A DNA stretch of 64,000 nt from Purshia tridentata (lineage: Eukaryota > Streptophyta > Magnoliopsida > Rosales > Rosaceae): assembly GCA_003254885.1 (NCBI GenBank), contig QANT01008687.1, forward strand, positions 1 through 64,000, written 5' to 3'. A program made the translations under genes and the position numbers. Positions 1-9,208 of the stretch are shown in pieces. The notes under the pieces are model-generated. The model made no database searches and was not told the DNA's origin. It saw only the letters and a program-made list of their open reading frames with translations. How positions within the stretch are numbered: the first letter of the stretch is position 1; each line of letters starts with the position of its first letter.

Positions 1-1438
1 CGGCTATATGCATTATCCTAAAACACTAAATTGACTACTCTCTAAATATTTTCTCCTTTTGCCCTTTTTACCCCTGCATTAAAAATTTTTTTCTCTCTTC
101 CTCCCTCCCTCACCGTACCACCCACTCTCACCCCCACCCAACCCAGCCACCGCACAACCCCACCCCCTTCTTTTTCGTTTGATCTAACGACCGGCCTCCA
201 GATCAAATAGAAAGGGAGGAGGTGGGGTTGCGAAATCAAATTTGAATAAGAAAAAATAAATACCAAACCAAGTGCCAAAATTCAATTGTTGGGCCTTTTA
301 GTTTATTGAGTATCGAGTAATGAGTTAAATTAAAATTATTGAGCCCTTTTAAGTTGGGTTGATCTAATTATCTAATTGGACCTTTTATATAGAGTGATAA
401 TAATTGAAGTGTATACAGGCCGGGGCCTTAAAATAATGGATTGAATTTGGGCCTAAGGAAATTACCTGCCTGCCCTCAAGGGCGAGCCCGTGCTTTTTGG
501 CCCTTACTGCTATAGGCTGTAGCCAACTTTATTTTGCTTGTGTGCGTATCCATTGTTATTCCTTGTGTTTTGCATTCATGCTCTAGGCTTCCTATATTTT
601 GGCCTTAGAATTGGATTAGAAATGTTAATAATTAGATTCAATATTTATTCAAAAAAAAAAAAAATTCTCATTTGTAGAAAGAAGATGAACTAATTATAAG
701 AAGTTGATATCTAAAAATAATTCTCACTAATTCTCAAAATTATGAGATTATTGAGAATAAATTTTAGAAGGCAATACTATCTACTTTTTTTACCGACCTT
801 TTATTTTATTATTCTCATTATATAATGAATTTTTATGGTCAAAGTTTTTAAATAATTATTTGAAGATCATCTCTGTAAGAAATAAACTAAATCGAAAATT
901 ATTTAGTTATGTAATCATTCTAAATAAGTAAATACTGATCTACACCTCTTGCCACCTTGATTAACATGTTCAAAGTCAGTTGAAGAGTGTAGGAGTGTGA
1001 TTTTTTATCCCATTTACAGGGAGAAGAATTCTGTAGCTGATGGGCTGGCTGATTTGGGGCATTCTTCGGAGTTGATCCTTACTCTTTTTGAGAAGATTAG
1101 TTCTAAATAAACCCCACCGTTTTCTTTGAACACCCCACATTTTAAACAACTAAGATAAGGCCCACAGTTATGCCTACATAACATATATCTCACCCGCATC
1201 AATTTTAGACCTCAATGGGGTTGTTGTGTCCTTTTTCAACCCAGAAAAAATTCAAGCAGAAGACAAAAGGAAGAGTGTACGGTTGGTTCTGTTGTTGCAT
1301 TATTTCTTCAAAGGAACCAGTACTACCAGTCTAGGAAGCTTCCTCTACATATTCCTTGGATATCAAATTCATATTACAACTATATATATATAGAGCTATC
1401 ACACTTTGTATCAGCAAGAAAACCAAAGAACCAAAAAC
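1..1438. other. intergenic region, no gene seen
   Basis: AT-rich DNA without a convincing reading frame. It holds a half copy of a MITE (about 768-945) and, just upstream of the PMEI gene, an AT-dinucleotide stretch near 1380-1393 that could serve as its TATA region. The pyrimidine-rich stretch near 60-180 gives chance open frames only. Confidence 0.6.
768..945. repeat. half copy of a MULE-type MITE
   Basis: This stretch matches one arm of the complete foldback element at 60198-60572 in reverse orientation. Shared blocks include a TTTATTATTC-like block, a block reading TAATTATTTGAAGATCAT and an AAATCG..ATTTAGTTATGTAAT block, in the same order. The start (GCAATACTATCTAC) resembles the element's terminal GAATGCTATCCACC. 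The second arm is not visible, so the copy is partial or rearranged. Confidence 0.5.
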
Positions 1439-2044
1439 ATGTATTATATTTCTTCCTTTTCAGTCTCTTTCTGCTGCTGCTGCTTCTTTTTCCTTATAAT
1501 CCCTCATCAAAAACTATCCACCGTTACTGCAATATCTGTTGATATAATCAATCAAACCTGCAAAAGGTGCGCAGATGAATCCAACATCTTCAGCTACGAT
1601 GTTTGTGCAACCTCTCTCCAAGCAGTGCCTGTGAGCCATGTGACCAATCTTCAAGGACTAGCATTGATAGCAATGGATCTTGCACTAGACAATGCAACCA
1701 ACACACTTTCCATCATAAACAAGTTGATGAATAACCAAAGTTATGACGCTTTTGCTGTGGTTTGCTTGAAGGATTGCTCTGAGCTATATTCAGACGCGAT
1801 CCAGACAATGAAAGATGCTGTTGGAGCGTTCCTGAGTGAGCATTATGACACGGCGAATATCTGGGTGAGTGCAGTTATGGAAGCACCAAATACATGTGAA
1901 GAAGGCTTTAAGGAGAAGGAAGGTGAAGTGTCTCCATTGAAAAATGAGAATTACAATCTCTTTCAGTTATGTGATATTGCACTATGCATAAGCCACTTGC
2001 TTACCTCAGGTTCTACATTCTTGATGAGGTCCTCTGCAACTTAG
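1439..2044 (+). CDS. plant invertase/pectin methylesterase inhibitor (PMEI) domain protein
   Basis: Intronless gene for a secreted protein of 201 aa. Family members bind either pectin methylesterases in the cell wall or acid invertases and block their activity; which target applies cannot be told here. The ATG at 1439 starts a hydrophobic, Cys/Phe-rich signal peptide (about residues 1-30). The only in-frame codon further up is a TTG at 1406, which is not a credible start. The mature part shows the family's N-terminal Cys pair region (NQTCKRC and DVC, residues about 38-56), a four-helix-bundle-like body and the CLKDCSELYSDAI motif with a second Cys pair, then NTCEEGF. Length is normal for the family (about 170-210 aa). 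The C-terminal tail after CDIALCISHLL is somewhat divergent. Confidence 0.85.
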   Translation: MYYISSFSVSFCCCCFFFLIIPHQKLSTVTAISVDIINQTCKRCADESNIFSYDVCATSLQAVPVSHVTNLQGLALIAMDLALDNATNTLSIINKLMNNQSYDAFAVVCLKDCSELYSDAIQTMKDAVGAFLSEHYDTANIWVSAVMEAPNTCEEGFKEKEGEVSPLKNENYNLFQLCDIALCISHLLTSGSTFLMRSSAT

Positions 2045-2809
2045 TTCTTTATGTTTATTATGCCCCTTATAGAACAAAAGCTGCTCTGCAATGTTTTGCA
2101 TATATGATGATTTCGGATCTAAGCTTGTACAATAATGATCATCATTCAGCAAATTCCTAACCATCACCACATAGCCACATGACAACTTGTATGACAACAG
2201 ACTTATATAAAAGTCCAAAAACAGTGGTTGCATTGGAGTTTTCATGCAGCTACAACAGTTACAGAGAAAGAAGGAAATTGAATGCTCCATTATTTATTTA
2301 TATTATCTTTTTATTTTTTAACTCTCAAATTTTGGGGATCTTTATATAGCTGGTATAATGGGACAAATCTGATTTTTCCACCAGAGTATGTATGACACAT
2401 TGCCACTACCAGTTGAGCCTAGATGCGAAGCTTCATGGCAGTTTCCTTTCATATCATTCTCTGCGAAGTTGTAGTTAAACACATACAGGGTCCATGCATA
2501 GTGTACTTGAATTCAAGTAATAAGTGTGGACAAACTGTCTGGGCCCTTGAATTATAAACCAACCCAGAAAACCTCCCAATGACATTCTCTTGTGTCCTCA
2601 ATGAAGCTGCCTAATAAAGTCCATGCTGCAAATCCAAAGGAAACCAGCAAAGTCCAAAATCAGTCAAGTCCATGCCCAGAAAGATAGGGTGTTGGTATAC
2701 ATACCCATCAATTTAATCACTACACATAACCCTTAAATGTTTTCACAACCTTTTAATTTTAATTTGTTTTATTTAAAACTTAATGAAAAAAAAAATATTA
2801 ATCAAAATA

Positions 2810-2872
2810 GGTAGCTATGGCTGGCCCCAAGATGGAAGCATCAATCCCATCTCAGGGCCAGTTATGGCTGCC
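2810..2872 (+). other. RNA hairpin-forming sequence, copy 1
   Basis: The arms GGTAGCTATGGCTGGCCC and GGGCCAGTTATGGCTGCC pair over 18 positions. All four non-Watson-Crick pairs are G-U when the plus strand is read as RNA. After a 2x2 internal loop a second stem of 6 bp (AGATGG with CCATCT) closes an 11-nt loop. On the minus strand the same positions would be A-C mismatches, so only a plus-strand transcript would fold well. No known small RNA was recognised. Confidence 0.6.
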
Positions 2873-2938
2873 TTCTTTTTTAATTTTAATTTGTTTTATT
2901 TAAAACTTAATGAAAAAAAAAAAATATTAATCAAAATA

Positions 2939-3001
2939 GGTAGCTATGGCTGGCCCCAAGATGGAAGCATCAACCCCATCTCAGGGCCAGTTATGGCTGC
3001 C
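2939..3001 (+). other. RNA hairpin-forming sequence, copy 2
   Basis: Same hairpin as copy 1, with both arms identical and a single T-to-C change in the loop region. Preserved pairing follows simply from recent duplication and is not itself proof of function. Confidence 0.6.
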
Positions 3002-3011
3002 TTCTTTTTAA

Positions 3012-4196
3012 AATCTTCTTTAGTTTTACAGAAATGAAGAAATTATAATAAAACAAGCCAAACTCAATCGTGATGCATCTATGTCAAAACATGAATGACA
3101 CAGGGAAGTCCAAAATCTATCAACCATGGGAGAAGATGCAAAAGCCATTAAGCACAAGATGATAGACTCACTATCCTTAATTGCTCTAAAGCAGAGTGCA
3201 ATAGACTGAAGAGATCTGACCAACAAAAATAGACAAAGGATGGATGGCAAACAACATATCCAAACCTATATATTACACTCATAACATGAGAAGATGTACC
3301 AACTCCGAGACATTTTAGTAAAGAATCTTTGAACCATAACAAGGAAGCCAAAACACAATGGAGGGGGGGAATTTATGTTTCTGCAATCATCAATTACAAC
3401 ACAAACAGCTTACGCACTCATACAAAGTATGAAATGCTCCTTTTGAAAGTACCATTCCTCCTATCATTCAGCAATAACATGTTCAGCACAAGAAAATAGA
3501 GAAATTACTACTTCAAATTTTCCCAAAACTAATTTTGTCGTTGACAATGTTAACAACGTGCCTATTCACTAAAACTGTGAAAAAAAAAAGTTGCATTTTT
3601 TTAACAAAAGACTTATAACACTAATATAGAAAAGATATGTTACCAATAAAATGTCTAACAAGAAAAATGAAAATCCACATTTTTTTATAATCAATGGTGA
3701 TATTCAAATTTACTTATAAGAAATTGTCGAGTGGAGAAATAATTGCAGTTTCAATAAGTGGTTGTAGGCGTACCTTTATATCTTTTGTTTCTTAACACCT
3801 AGTTGAGAATTTGTACATCCATTTCATACATGACTACAACTCCAATGTTGGAAAACAATGTAAAATATCAAATCTGGTTTCTTATAACCCCAAAAGTGAA
3901 AAAACAGATATAAATAAAATCTTATATTTGAAAATACAACAGATTATTGATAATTGGAAAAGAAAAAAAAATTTGATAAGATGCCGGAAAAGAAATATCC
4001 ACAAAAACAGAATATGTGCAACTTGTAGAAACTGTGAAATTGATTTGAAAAATTAGCTAACCAAGTAAGTATTATTGCCATGTTGAGAACATACAACTAA
4101 CATTTTCATAACTTGCCAGCATATGTGTGAGTAAAATACCAACATGATCACATGCCACATTAATAACTTCAGCTTACTAAAGTTCCAGTAACATTT
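3012..4196. other. intergenic region, nothing recognised
   Basis: AT-rich sequence between the duplicated hairpin unit and the 3' end of the maturase gene. Only short frames without family resemblance are seen. The last few hundred bases probably include the 3' UTR of the minus-strand maturase gene. Confidence 0.5.
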
Positions 4197-6416
4197 TTAC
4201 ATTTGTGATACACAAAACCGTTCATCATTTTCCTCCTCTTCTTTAGTTTTGTACTCAAGTTTATCCTGGCTTGAGCCCAGCAGCAGTTGTTTATCTCTAT
4301 CAACACTTTTGTTACCACTGTTTACCAAGGAAAGCTGATCCAATGTGATAGCATTCCTTTTGTAGTTCCAAACAAGCATTGAGATGTAATCCTGAGGTGA
4401 AACAAGACCTTGATCCATGATGCACCTACGTTGCTCCTCTAAAGTTTTTGGATCATCAAGCCTAATATATTCAAGCAATGCCTTCTCATGATCAGGTCTC
4501 CAGTTACTCGGAAAAGGGGTGTAATCAGTCTCGGGTACAAGAGACATCCTGGTATACTGAAGCCCATCAATTGACTCAACAAGACCCATCCTCAACAAAT
4601 TATGGTACTCAGGCGACTGCCCCTTCTTCTCCTTCAAAGGGCGACTCAGATTCCTAGAACCAATCTTGTAAACCTTTGCGCGTGAACGGAGCTTGTACTT
4701 TGCTGCATAGAGTTTTGCAAGTGAACCTCTTAATATGTAAGAGCAAAAGTTTACAATCTTTTTTCGGTTATCTGCAAACCGATACCACTCAACCATTGTC
4801 GACAAAAACTTGTTCATTTGTGCATTAGTGTGAGCCTGGGTGGCATGAAACATTCTGAAGCAAGGCTGTGGGTCTGGATCCCTATCTCCCTTCAGAAAGC
4901 TCAACTTCCTAAATGTCTTGATGCACTGTTTCAAGCTTGCTGTAACTGATAGAAGAGTGCCCACTCCCTTCTCACTAATGATTTTCCCACCAGTAGCAGT
5001 GTATCGAAGCGTTGGGTACACGACCCTGCGACACAACACGTGATCAAGAAACATTATACCCTTTGTTATGTGTTCAATAGGGAGGCACTCATTGTCAAGC
5101 TTAAGCATATACTTCTGATCACAAAACTCAATCAACTGCTTTCTCAATGTTGCTGCATCTGCTCGAGGTCCTCGAACACCAATCAAAATATGACCTGCAT
5201 ATCGAATATAATCCATCTTTCTGGTCTTATCTGGCCCACTTGTTGGTACAAATTCAGGCCAAGACGTATTTCCCTGCTCTGCTTCGCCTTCTGGGCTATT
5301 CCATATGACGTCACTCTTTGATGGATGATAAAAATCCTTAATCTTCCCCTCCATCCAGCGGTCCAATTCATCTAGAACAATATTAGCCAAAAGGGGACTA
5401 AGTATCCCACAATGCCCCCAAGAAGGAAGCTTCTCTGCCTCCTCAGGTGCAAACCCAAAAAAGGTCTCTAACCAATATGGGTCTGGCTTCGGCTCATCCT
5501 CTGCCAACACCCTCTTTTTCTGATACTTCCTCTTCTTTTTCTTCTTCTCCACACCATCATCCTTACTCGTAATCACCGGTGACACCAACGCTGCTTTCAC
5601 CAAATCAATCACCTTCTTATCCCTCACATCCCTGATTAAAGCATTTATCACCATCCCCACCTTCATCCCATCCAAGATTGTACTCAAATCTCCCTTTACA
5701 TACCACAAATACCCTGCAAAATTCCTCCTAATCACCCTCAACACGGTGTGTGCATTTCTCCCCGGCCTAAATGCAAATGATTTTTGCGAGAACCGAGACT
5801 CATAAATTGGCTCCAAAATCATTAACAGAACTTCTTGAACTAACCTATCTTGAAATGGGGACGGCTGCGTGGTCGTCAATATGGCCTTAATTTTCCTCTT
5901 AGACAACGACTCGTACTCGGTCTTATCCTTGGGTGATTTAATATAGAACTCTAGTCTAGCTCCCCACCTAAACCTATTGTCAAGAACAGCATTACGAAGT
6001 GCTAATAAGTCCTCAAGTGCCGACCTCTGTATGGCACTGCGGGGCATATACGCGCCCATATCGTCGGCGCACACTTTCTGGTAAGCCAATACCCACAACT
6101 CGAATCGCCGAAGATAAGAGGATAAATTGGTCACAATCCTATCAGGTTCACGAAAATTCTCAATCCACAGTTGGGATAAAACCGAAACCCCATCTTCCTT
6201 TATCAAATTGGAGGGGTCTTCGGGATCGGGTGCGCGACGGTTCACTGGAGAGAATGATAGTAAGCGTAAAAAGGCGAACCTATTGGTCCTAGGATTTGAA
6301 GGGTTCAAATGGGAGCAGAGGAAGAAGGTGCTGGTGTTGTTAGTAGGGGTGGTGGTGAGGACAGAATTGGAATTCGTGAGAACTTGGTGGGTAAAAATGG
6401 CAAGGCGGCGATGCAT
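4197..6416 (-). CDS. nMAT2: nuclear-encoded group II intron maturase, nMAT2-like
   Basis: Intronless gene for 739 aa, close to the length of Arabidopsis nMAT2 (about 735 aa). Family members are imported into mitochondria and help splice group II introns in respiratory-chain transcripts. The N-terminus (residues 1-60) is rich in Arg, Ser and Thr and poor in acidic residues, as expected for a mitochondrial presequence. Reverse-transcriptase-type blocks run from about 150 to 465 (QPSPFQDRLVQEVL, KSFAFRPGRNAHT, KGDLSTILDG, GILSPLLANIVLDELD). The catalytic YADD position reads YAGH (residues about 406-409), so DNA synthesis is not expected. A maturase X/thumb domain lies at about 525-600. No HNH endonuclease domain follows, which fits the type-I group (nMAT1/nMAT2) and not nMAT3/4. 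A lysine-rich insert (about 291-302) sits within the RT region. The choice of nMAT2 over nMAT1 is from memory of the family. Confidence 0.8.
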   Translation of the reverse strand: MHRRLAIFTHQVLTNSNSVLTTTPTNNTSTFFLCSHLNPSNPRTNRFAFLRLLSFSPVNRRAPDPEDPSNLIKEDGVSVLSQLWIENFREPDRIVTNLSSYLRRFELWVLAYQKVCADDMGAYMPRSAIQRSALEDLLALRNAVLDNRFRWGARLEFYIKSPKDKTEYESLSKRKIKAILTTTQPSPFQDRLVQEVLLMILEPIYESRFSQKSFAFRPGRNAHTVLRVIRRNFAGYLWYVKGDLSTILDGMKVGMVINALIRDVRDKKVIDLVKAALVSPVITSKDDGVEKKKKKRKYQKKRVLAEDEPKPDPYWLETFFGFAPEEAEKLPSWGHCGILSPLLANIVLDELDRWMEGKIKDFYHPSKSDVIWNSPEGEAEQGNTSWPEFVPTSGPDKTRKMDYIRYAGHILIGVRGPRADAATLRKQLIEFCDQKYMLKLDNECLPIEHITKGIMFLDHVLCRRVVYPTLRYTATGGKIISEKGVGTLLSVTASLKQCIKTFRKLSFLKGDRDPDPQPCFRMFHATQAHTNAQMNKFLSTMVEWYRFADNRKKIVNFCSYILRGSLAKLYAAKYKLRSRAKVYKIGSRNLSRPLKEKKGQSPEYHNLLRMGLVESIDGLQYTRMSLVPETDYTPFPSNWRPDHEKALLEYIRLDDPKTLEEQRRCIMDQGLVSPQDYISMLVWNYKRNAITLDQLSLVNSGNKSVDRDKQLLLGSSQDKLEYKTKEEEENDERFCVSQM

Positions 6417-6776
6417 TTTGGGACTGGGAGTGTTCTGGGTTTAGGTCATTTCTGGGTCTGAGTTTCATCAACTAGAGAGCATTAGCAGTGATTGCATAAA
6501 CCATATAGATAGAGAAGAGAAACCTGAGAGCTTACTTGAGTAGTTGGCCTGGTTCTTCAGCACCTCAACGTTGTCGTTTTGGAGCAAGGTGCATGTGCAA
6601 CAGAGGTTGAAGACGCCAAAAAGCAAAAACCTCGGCTTAAACCCTGTGTCTCTGCGAGACCTGCAATTTTCTTCTTTTATGTTGATTGTATTTGCGACCC
6701 TTGAGTTTGGGTATTTCTATTTTGTACCCCACAAACTACAATTCATGATTAGTAATGGGGGCCTAAAAATTAAAAA

Positions 6777-6848
6777 TCCGTTGTCGTCCAGCGGTTAGGA
6801 TATCTGGCTTTCACCCAGGAGACCCGGGTTCGATTCCCGGCAACGGAA
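6777..6848 (+). tRNA. tRNA-Glu (UUC)
   Basis: 72-nt tRNA without intron. The 7-bp acceptor stem TCCGTTG (6777-6783) pairs perfectly with CAACGGA (6841-6847), with discriminator A at 6848. The anticodon loop CTTTCAC between TCTGG and CCAGG-type arms gives anticodon TTC. The T arm contains GGTTCGATTCC (B box). The gene is 360 bp upstream of, and head-to-head with, the maturase gene. Confidence 0.95.
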
Positions 6849-7046
6849 CTTTTTGTACTATGCTTCCTCTATTTTTGTAGTCCGCTGCTCTTAAGCTTTC
6901 TCTTTTGCGGCTTAATAAGTTTTCAGTTAACTGTTTGAAATGATCAAATGCCAGCATGTGGTTGAATAATTAAGCAACAGGTTCAGAAGTTTGATCTGAA
7001 AAAAAAACTAATTTAAAGTGGTGAACCAAGCTGCAGCTAAACCAAT

Positions 7047-7099
7047 AGTCCCACATCGATCAGATAAGAAACCAAGCTGAGGAGCATATGTTATAAAAG
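7047..7099 (+). promoter_or_regulatory. snRNA promoter: USE and TATA box (Pol II spacing)
   Basis: The upstream sequence element AGTCCCACATCG (7047-7058) is the standard plant snRNA USE. TATAAAAG lies at 7092-7099, 33 bp after the USE. That spacing is the one used by Pol II-type plant snRNA genes; Pol III types are about 10 bp closer. The RNA start at 7124 lies 25 bp past the TATA box. Confidence 0.9.
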
Positions 7100-7123
7100 C
7101 AAATAGCAGAACCAATACAAAGC

Positions 7124-7317
7124 ATACCTTTCTCGGCCTTTTGGCTAAGATCAAGTGTAGTATCTGTTCTTATCAGTTTAATATCTGATATGTGAGTCAT
7201 TGACTCACACGATATTAAATTAATTTTTTTAGGGGGAGGGCTCAACGCAGTAGCTTGCTACTGGAGCCTTCAAGCGTCGCCTTTGCGTTGCACTACTGCA
7301 AGGGCCTGGCTCACCCC
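7124..7317 (+). ncRNA. U2: U2 spliceosomal snRNA, copy 1
   Basis: 194-nt U2 snRNA starting ATACCTTTCTCGGCC and ending CACCCC, matching plant U2 (about 196 nt). The branch-point recognition sequence GTAGTA is at 7157-7162. Stem-loop IIb is GTGAGTC-ATT-GACTCAC (7192-7208). Other plant U2 genes I know have GTGGGTC..GGCCCAC, so both stem sides have changed together, which supports a folded, functional RNA. The Sm site is AATTTTTTTAG (about 7222-7232). The 3' domain GTAGCTTGCTACTGG is intact. U2 pairs with the intron branch site in the spliceosome. Confidence 0.95.
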
Positions 7318-7343
7318 TCAAATTCTAGTTTTTAAACATTTAT

Positions 7344-8788
7344 ATGCCTCCTCCAGTCATTTTAGCTATTTTAATAAAGCTTCAGGGTGTTATAAAAATA
7401 GAGTAGAAAGTGAGTTGAGCAAAGAATATGTTAAATTTAAAACCTATTGCAACACATTTTTCATTATCTCATCTTTGTGTAGTGATTATTAGGGGTTAAA
7501 GTGTTTTGGGTTTTTTACAACCCCTCCAATTCAAAATTAATCAGTTTTTTCAGCAATGCCAATGCAGATGATCATTATCATTGTTTGATAAGAAAACTCC
7601 AAATAATGAGATTTCCTTTGCTATTAGACTCTAGGTTGTGACCCTTTTTTTTCTCTTCCAATATATATGCATAGCATAGTTTGGACAATGAATTTATTCA
7701 CACCCTCTACCTCATATAGTATTAAAGTGTCATGCTACTTGAAGTGTTCTTCACTTCTTTAAGTTGTGTGGGGGGAACAATGGGATTCTGAAATTCTTTT
7801 TAGGCACAGTACTGGGAAGTCCTATTGACCATTAACACCATTTTATATGTTATTTATGGCATCATTTGATGCATATGACTGAATTGTATAAGATAAATGA
7901 CTAAATTCATGTATATTTCAATCTATTTCAAGAAATACACATGAAAGAAGAAGATGGAAAGAAGATAGATTAATTAATTATAAGGAGAAACTTATCCCTT
8001 CCAATCCCAACAAGAATAATGAGATTAGTGGGAATAAATTTCTCCTTATGGCTAATTCATTTTCTTCTCATCTCCTTGCTTCAAGTTAGAAGACAACACT
8101 CATCTTCCTCCTTGAATACACATGAATCTTCTCATTTATCTTATATAATCTAATCATATACATCTAATGAGGCTTATATTAATACATGAACATTGAGATT
8201 ATGAATCTTTTCATTTTAATCTTATCTAATCTAAACATTGAGGCTTATACTAATACATTAAAATTGGAATCTCATTTAGTACTATTTACACACATGGAAT
8301 TAAGGAAAAGATGAAGGAAAGAGTGAAGGCATACAATCACTCGGGAATACAATGATACAATCACAATTGGGAAGACAGAACGCTACGGCTCACAATTTAC
8401 ACTCGGGAATATTTGGGCTCACAATTTACACTTGGGAATATTTGGAGCACTGTCAACTTGTTGGTGCTCAAGGCCCAAAATAGTTTATAGCTGTTTATTA
8501 ATTCCATCAAGGAAACAAATCAAAATTACAATTTCATTTGTATACATGAAATTTCACCCCAAATTTAAGTTCTAAATTTTTTTTCGTCTCTTCATAATAT
8601 TTCAATGAGAAAGATACTAGATATGTAAAAATTTGAAGCATGTAATTACCTTTCTCATTTTGCCTGCCACAATTTGAACACAATTTGCCTTCGCTAATAC
8701 TATACCCTGGCCCTGATATTAGCTAAACTTTCTACTTTGATTTATACCCTGCAGCTTTGTTGAAATAGTTAAATGAAATTTCAGGAAT
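7344..8788. other. spacer between the two U2 genes, no gene
   Basis: AT-rich DNA without a supported reading frame. It includes a foldback element near 7953-8075 and related AATCT/ATTAATACAT-type short repeats at 8130-8260. It also contains two close copies of a GGCTCACAATTTACACT-type phrase near 8388-8435. Confidence 0.5.
7953..8075. repeat. foldback (MITE-like) element
   Basis: The left side (GATGGAAAGAAGATAG..ATAAGGAGAAACTTATCCC) and right side (GGGAATAAATTTCTCCTTAT..TTTTCTTCTCATCTCC) are imperfect inverted copies of about 45 bp around a short centre. A related sequence (AGAAGATGAACTAATTATAAG) occurs near 680. Target duplication was not resolved. Confidence 0.4.
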
Positions 8789-8813
8789 TAATGTTTTAAA
8801 AACTAGAATTTGA

Positions 8814-9007
8814 GGGGTGCGCCAGGCCCTTGCAGTAGTGCAACGCAAAGGCGACGCGTGAAGGCTCCAGTAGCAAGCTACTGCGTTGAGCCCTCCCCCT
8901 TGAAAAATTAATTTAATATCGTGTGAGTCAATGACTCACATATCAGATATTAAACTGATAAGAACAGATACTACACTTGATCTTAGCCAAAAGGCCGAGA
9001 AAGGTAT
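8814..9007 (-). ncRNA. U2: U2 spliceosomal snRNA, copy 2
   Basis: 194-nt U2 snRNA reading leftward, starting at 9007 (ATACCTTTCTC) and ending at 8814. It shares the branch-point box and the same A-T version of stem-loop IIb with copy 1. It differs at the Sm region, which reads AATTTTTCAAGG where copy 1 has AATTTTTTTAGG. It also differs by one base in stem III/IV areas (CACGCGTC against CAAGCGTC, and GGCGCACC against GGCTCACC). The T-run broken by C could weaken Sm-ring assembly; this is inference. The two U2 genes converge tail to tail. Confidence 0.93.
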
Positions 9008-9031
9008 GCTTTCTATTGTTTTTGTTATTTG

Positions 9032-9084
9032 CTTTTATAACGTATGCTCCTCAGCTTGGTTTCTTATCTGATCGATGTGGGACT
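9032..9084 (-). promoter_or_regulatory. snRNA promoter of U2 copy 2: TATA box and USE
   Basis: On the minus strand TATAAAAG is at 9039-9032 and AGTCCCACATCG at 9084-9073, again 33 bp apart as in Pol II-type snRNA genes. The TATA box ends 24 bp before the RNA start at 9007. Confidence 0.9.
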
Positions 9085-9208
9085 ATTGGTTTAGCTGCAG
9101 CTTGGTTCACCACTGTGATCACTTAAATTAGTATTTTATCTGATCGATGTGGGACTATTGGTTTAGCTGCACCTTGGTTCACCACTGTGATCACTTAAAT
9201 TAGTATTT
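9065..9208. repeat. 72-bp tandem duplication carrying an extra USE
   Basis: Two adjacent 72-bp copies (about 9065-9136 and 9137-9208) differ by about one base (GCTGCAG against GCTGCAC). Each contains the USE on the minus strand, at 9073-9084 and 9145-9156. Only the inner USE has the correct distance to the TATA box. Confidence 0.9.

Larger units (their letters stand above)
2755..3011. repeat. tandem duplication, unit about 128 bp (2 copies)
   Basis: Two adjacent copies (about 2755-2881 and 2882-3011) differ mainly by the length of an A-run (10 against 12) and one T/C change in the hairpin loop. Each unit is an AT-rich lead (TTTTAATTTGTTTTATTTAA, A-run, ATTAATCAAAATA) followed by a GC-richer hairpin. 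High identity between copies implies a recent duplication. Confidence 0.85.
7006..7343 (+). repeat. left arm of a large inverted repeat carrying a U2 gene
   Basis: This arm and 8789-9135 are near-identical in opposite orientation. The match spans upstream flank, promoter, U2 RNA and about 25 bp of 3' flank (CTCAAATTCTAGTTTTTAAA). Outside these limits the sequences diverge at once. A spacer of about 1.45 kb separates the arms. Differences include a small indel near the outer end and scattered substitutions, so the duplication is recent but not brand new. Confidence 0.85.
8789..9135 (-). repeat. right arm of the U2 inverted repeat
   Basis: Reverse-complement partner of 7006-7343. It carries the second U2 gene with its promoter. 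Its outer edge runs into a 72-bp tandem duplication that copies the USE region once more. Confidence 0.85.

Noticed and set aside
5040-5321. Open frame on the plus strand inside the maturase gene
   Set aside because: It is the mirror of the 739-aa maturase frame, has no family resemblance, and the maturase frame is clearly real.
6472-6535. Possible 64-bp intron in the maturase 5' UTR
   Set aside because: Donor and acceptor-like sites exist, but the length is at or below the usual plant minimum and there is no coding phase to test it.
7060-7245. Open frame over U2 copy 1 on the minus strand
   Set aside because: The sequence is a clear U2 snRNA gene with promoter; the frame is chance.
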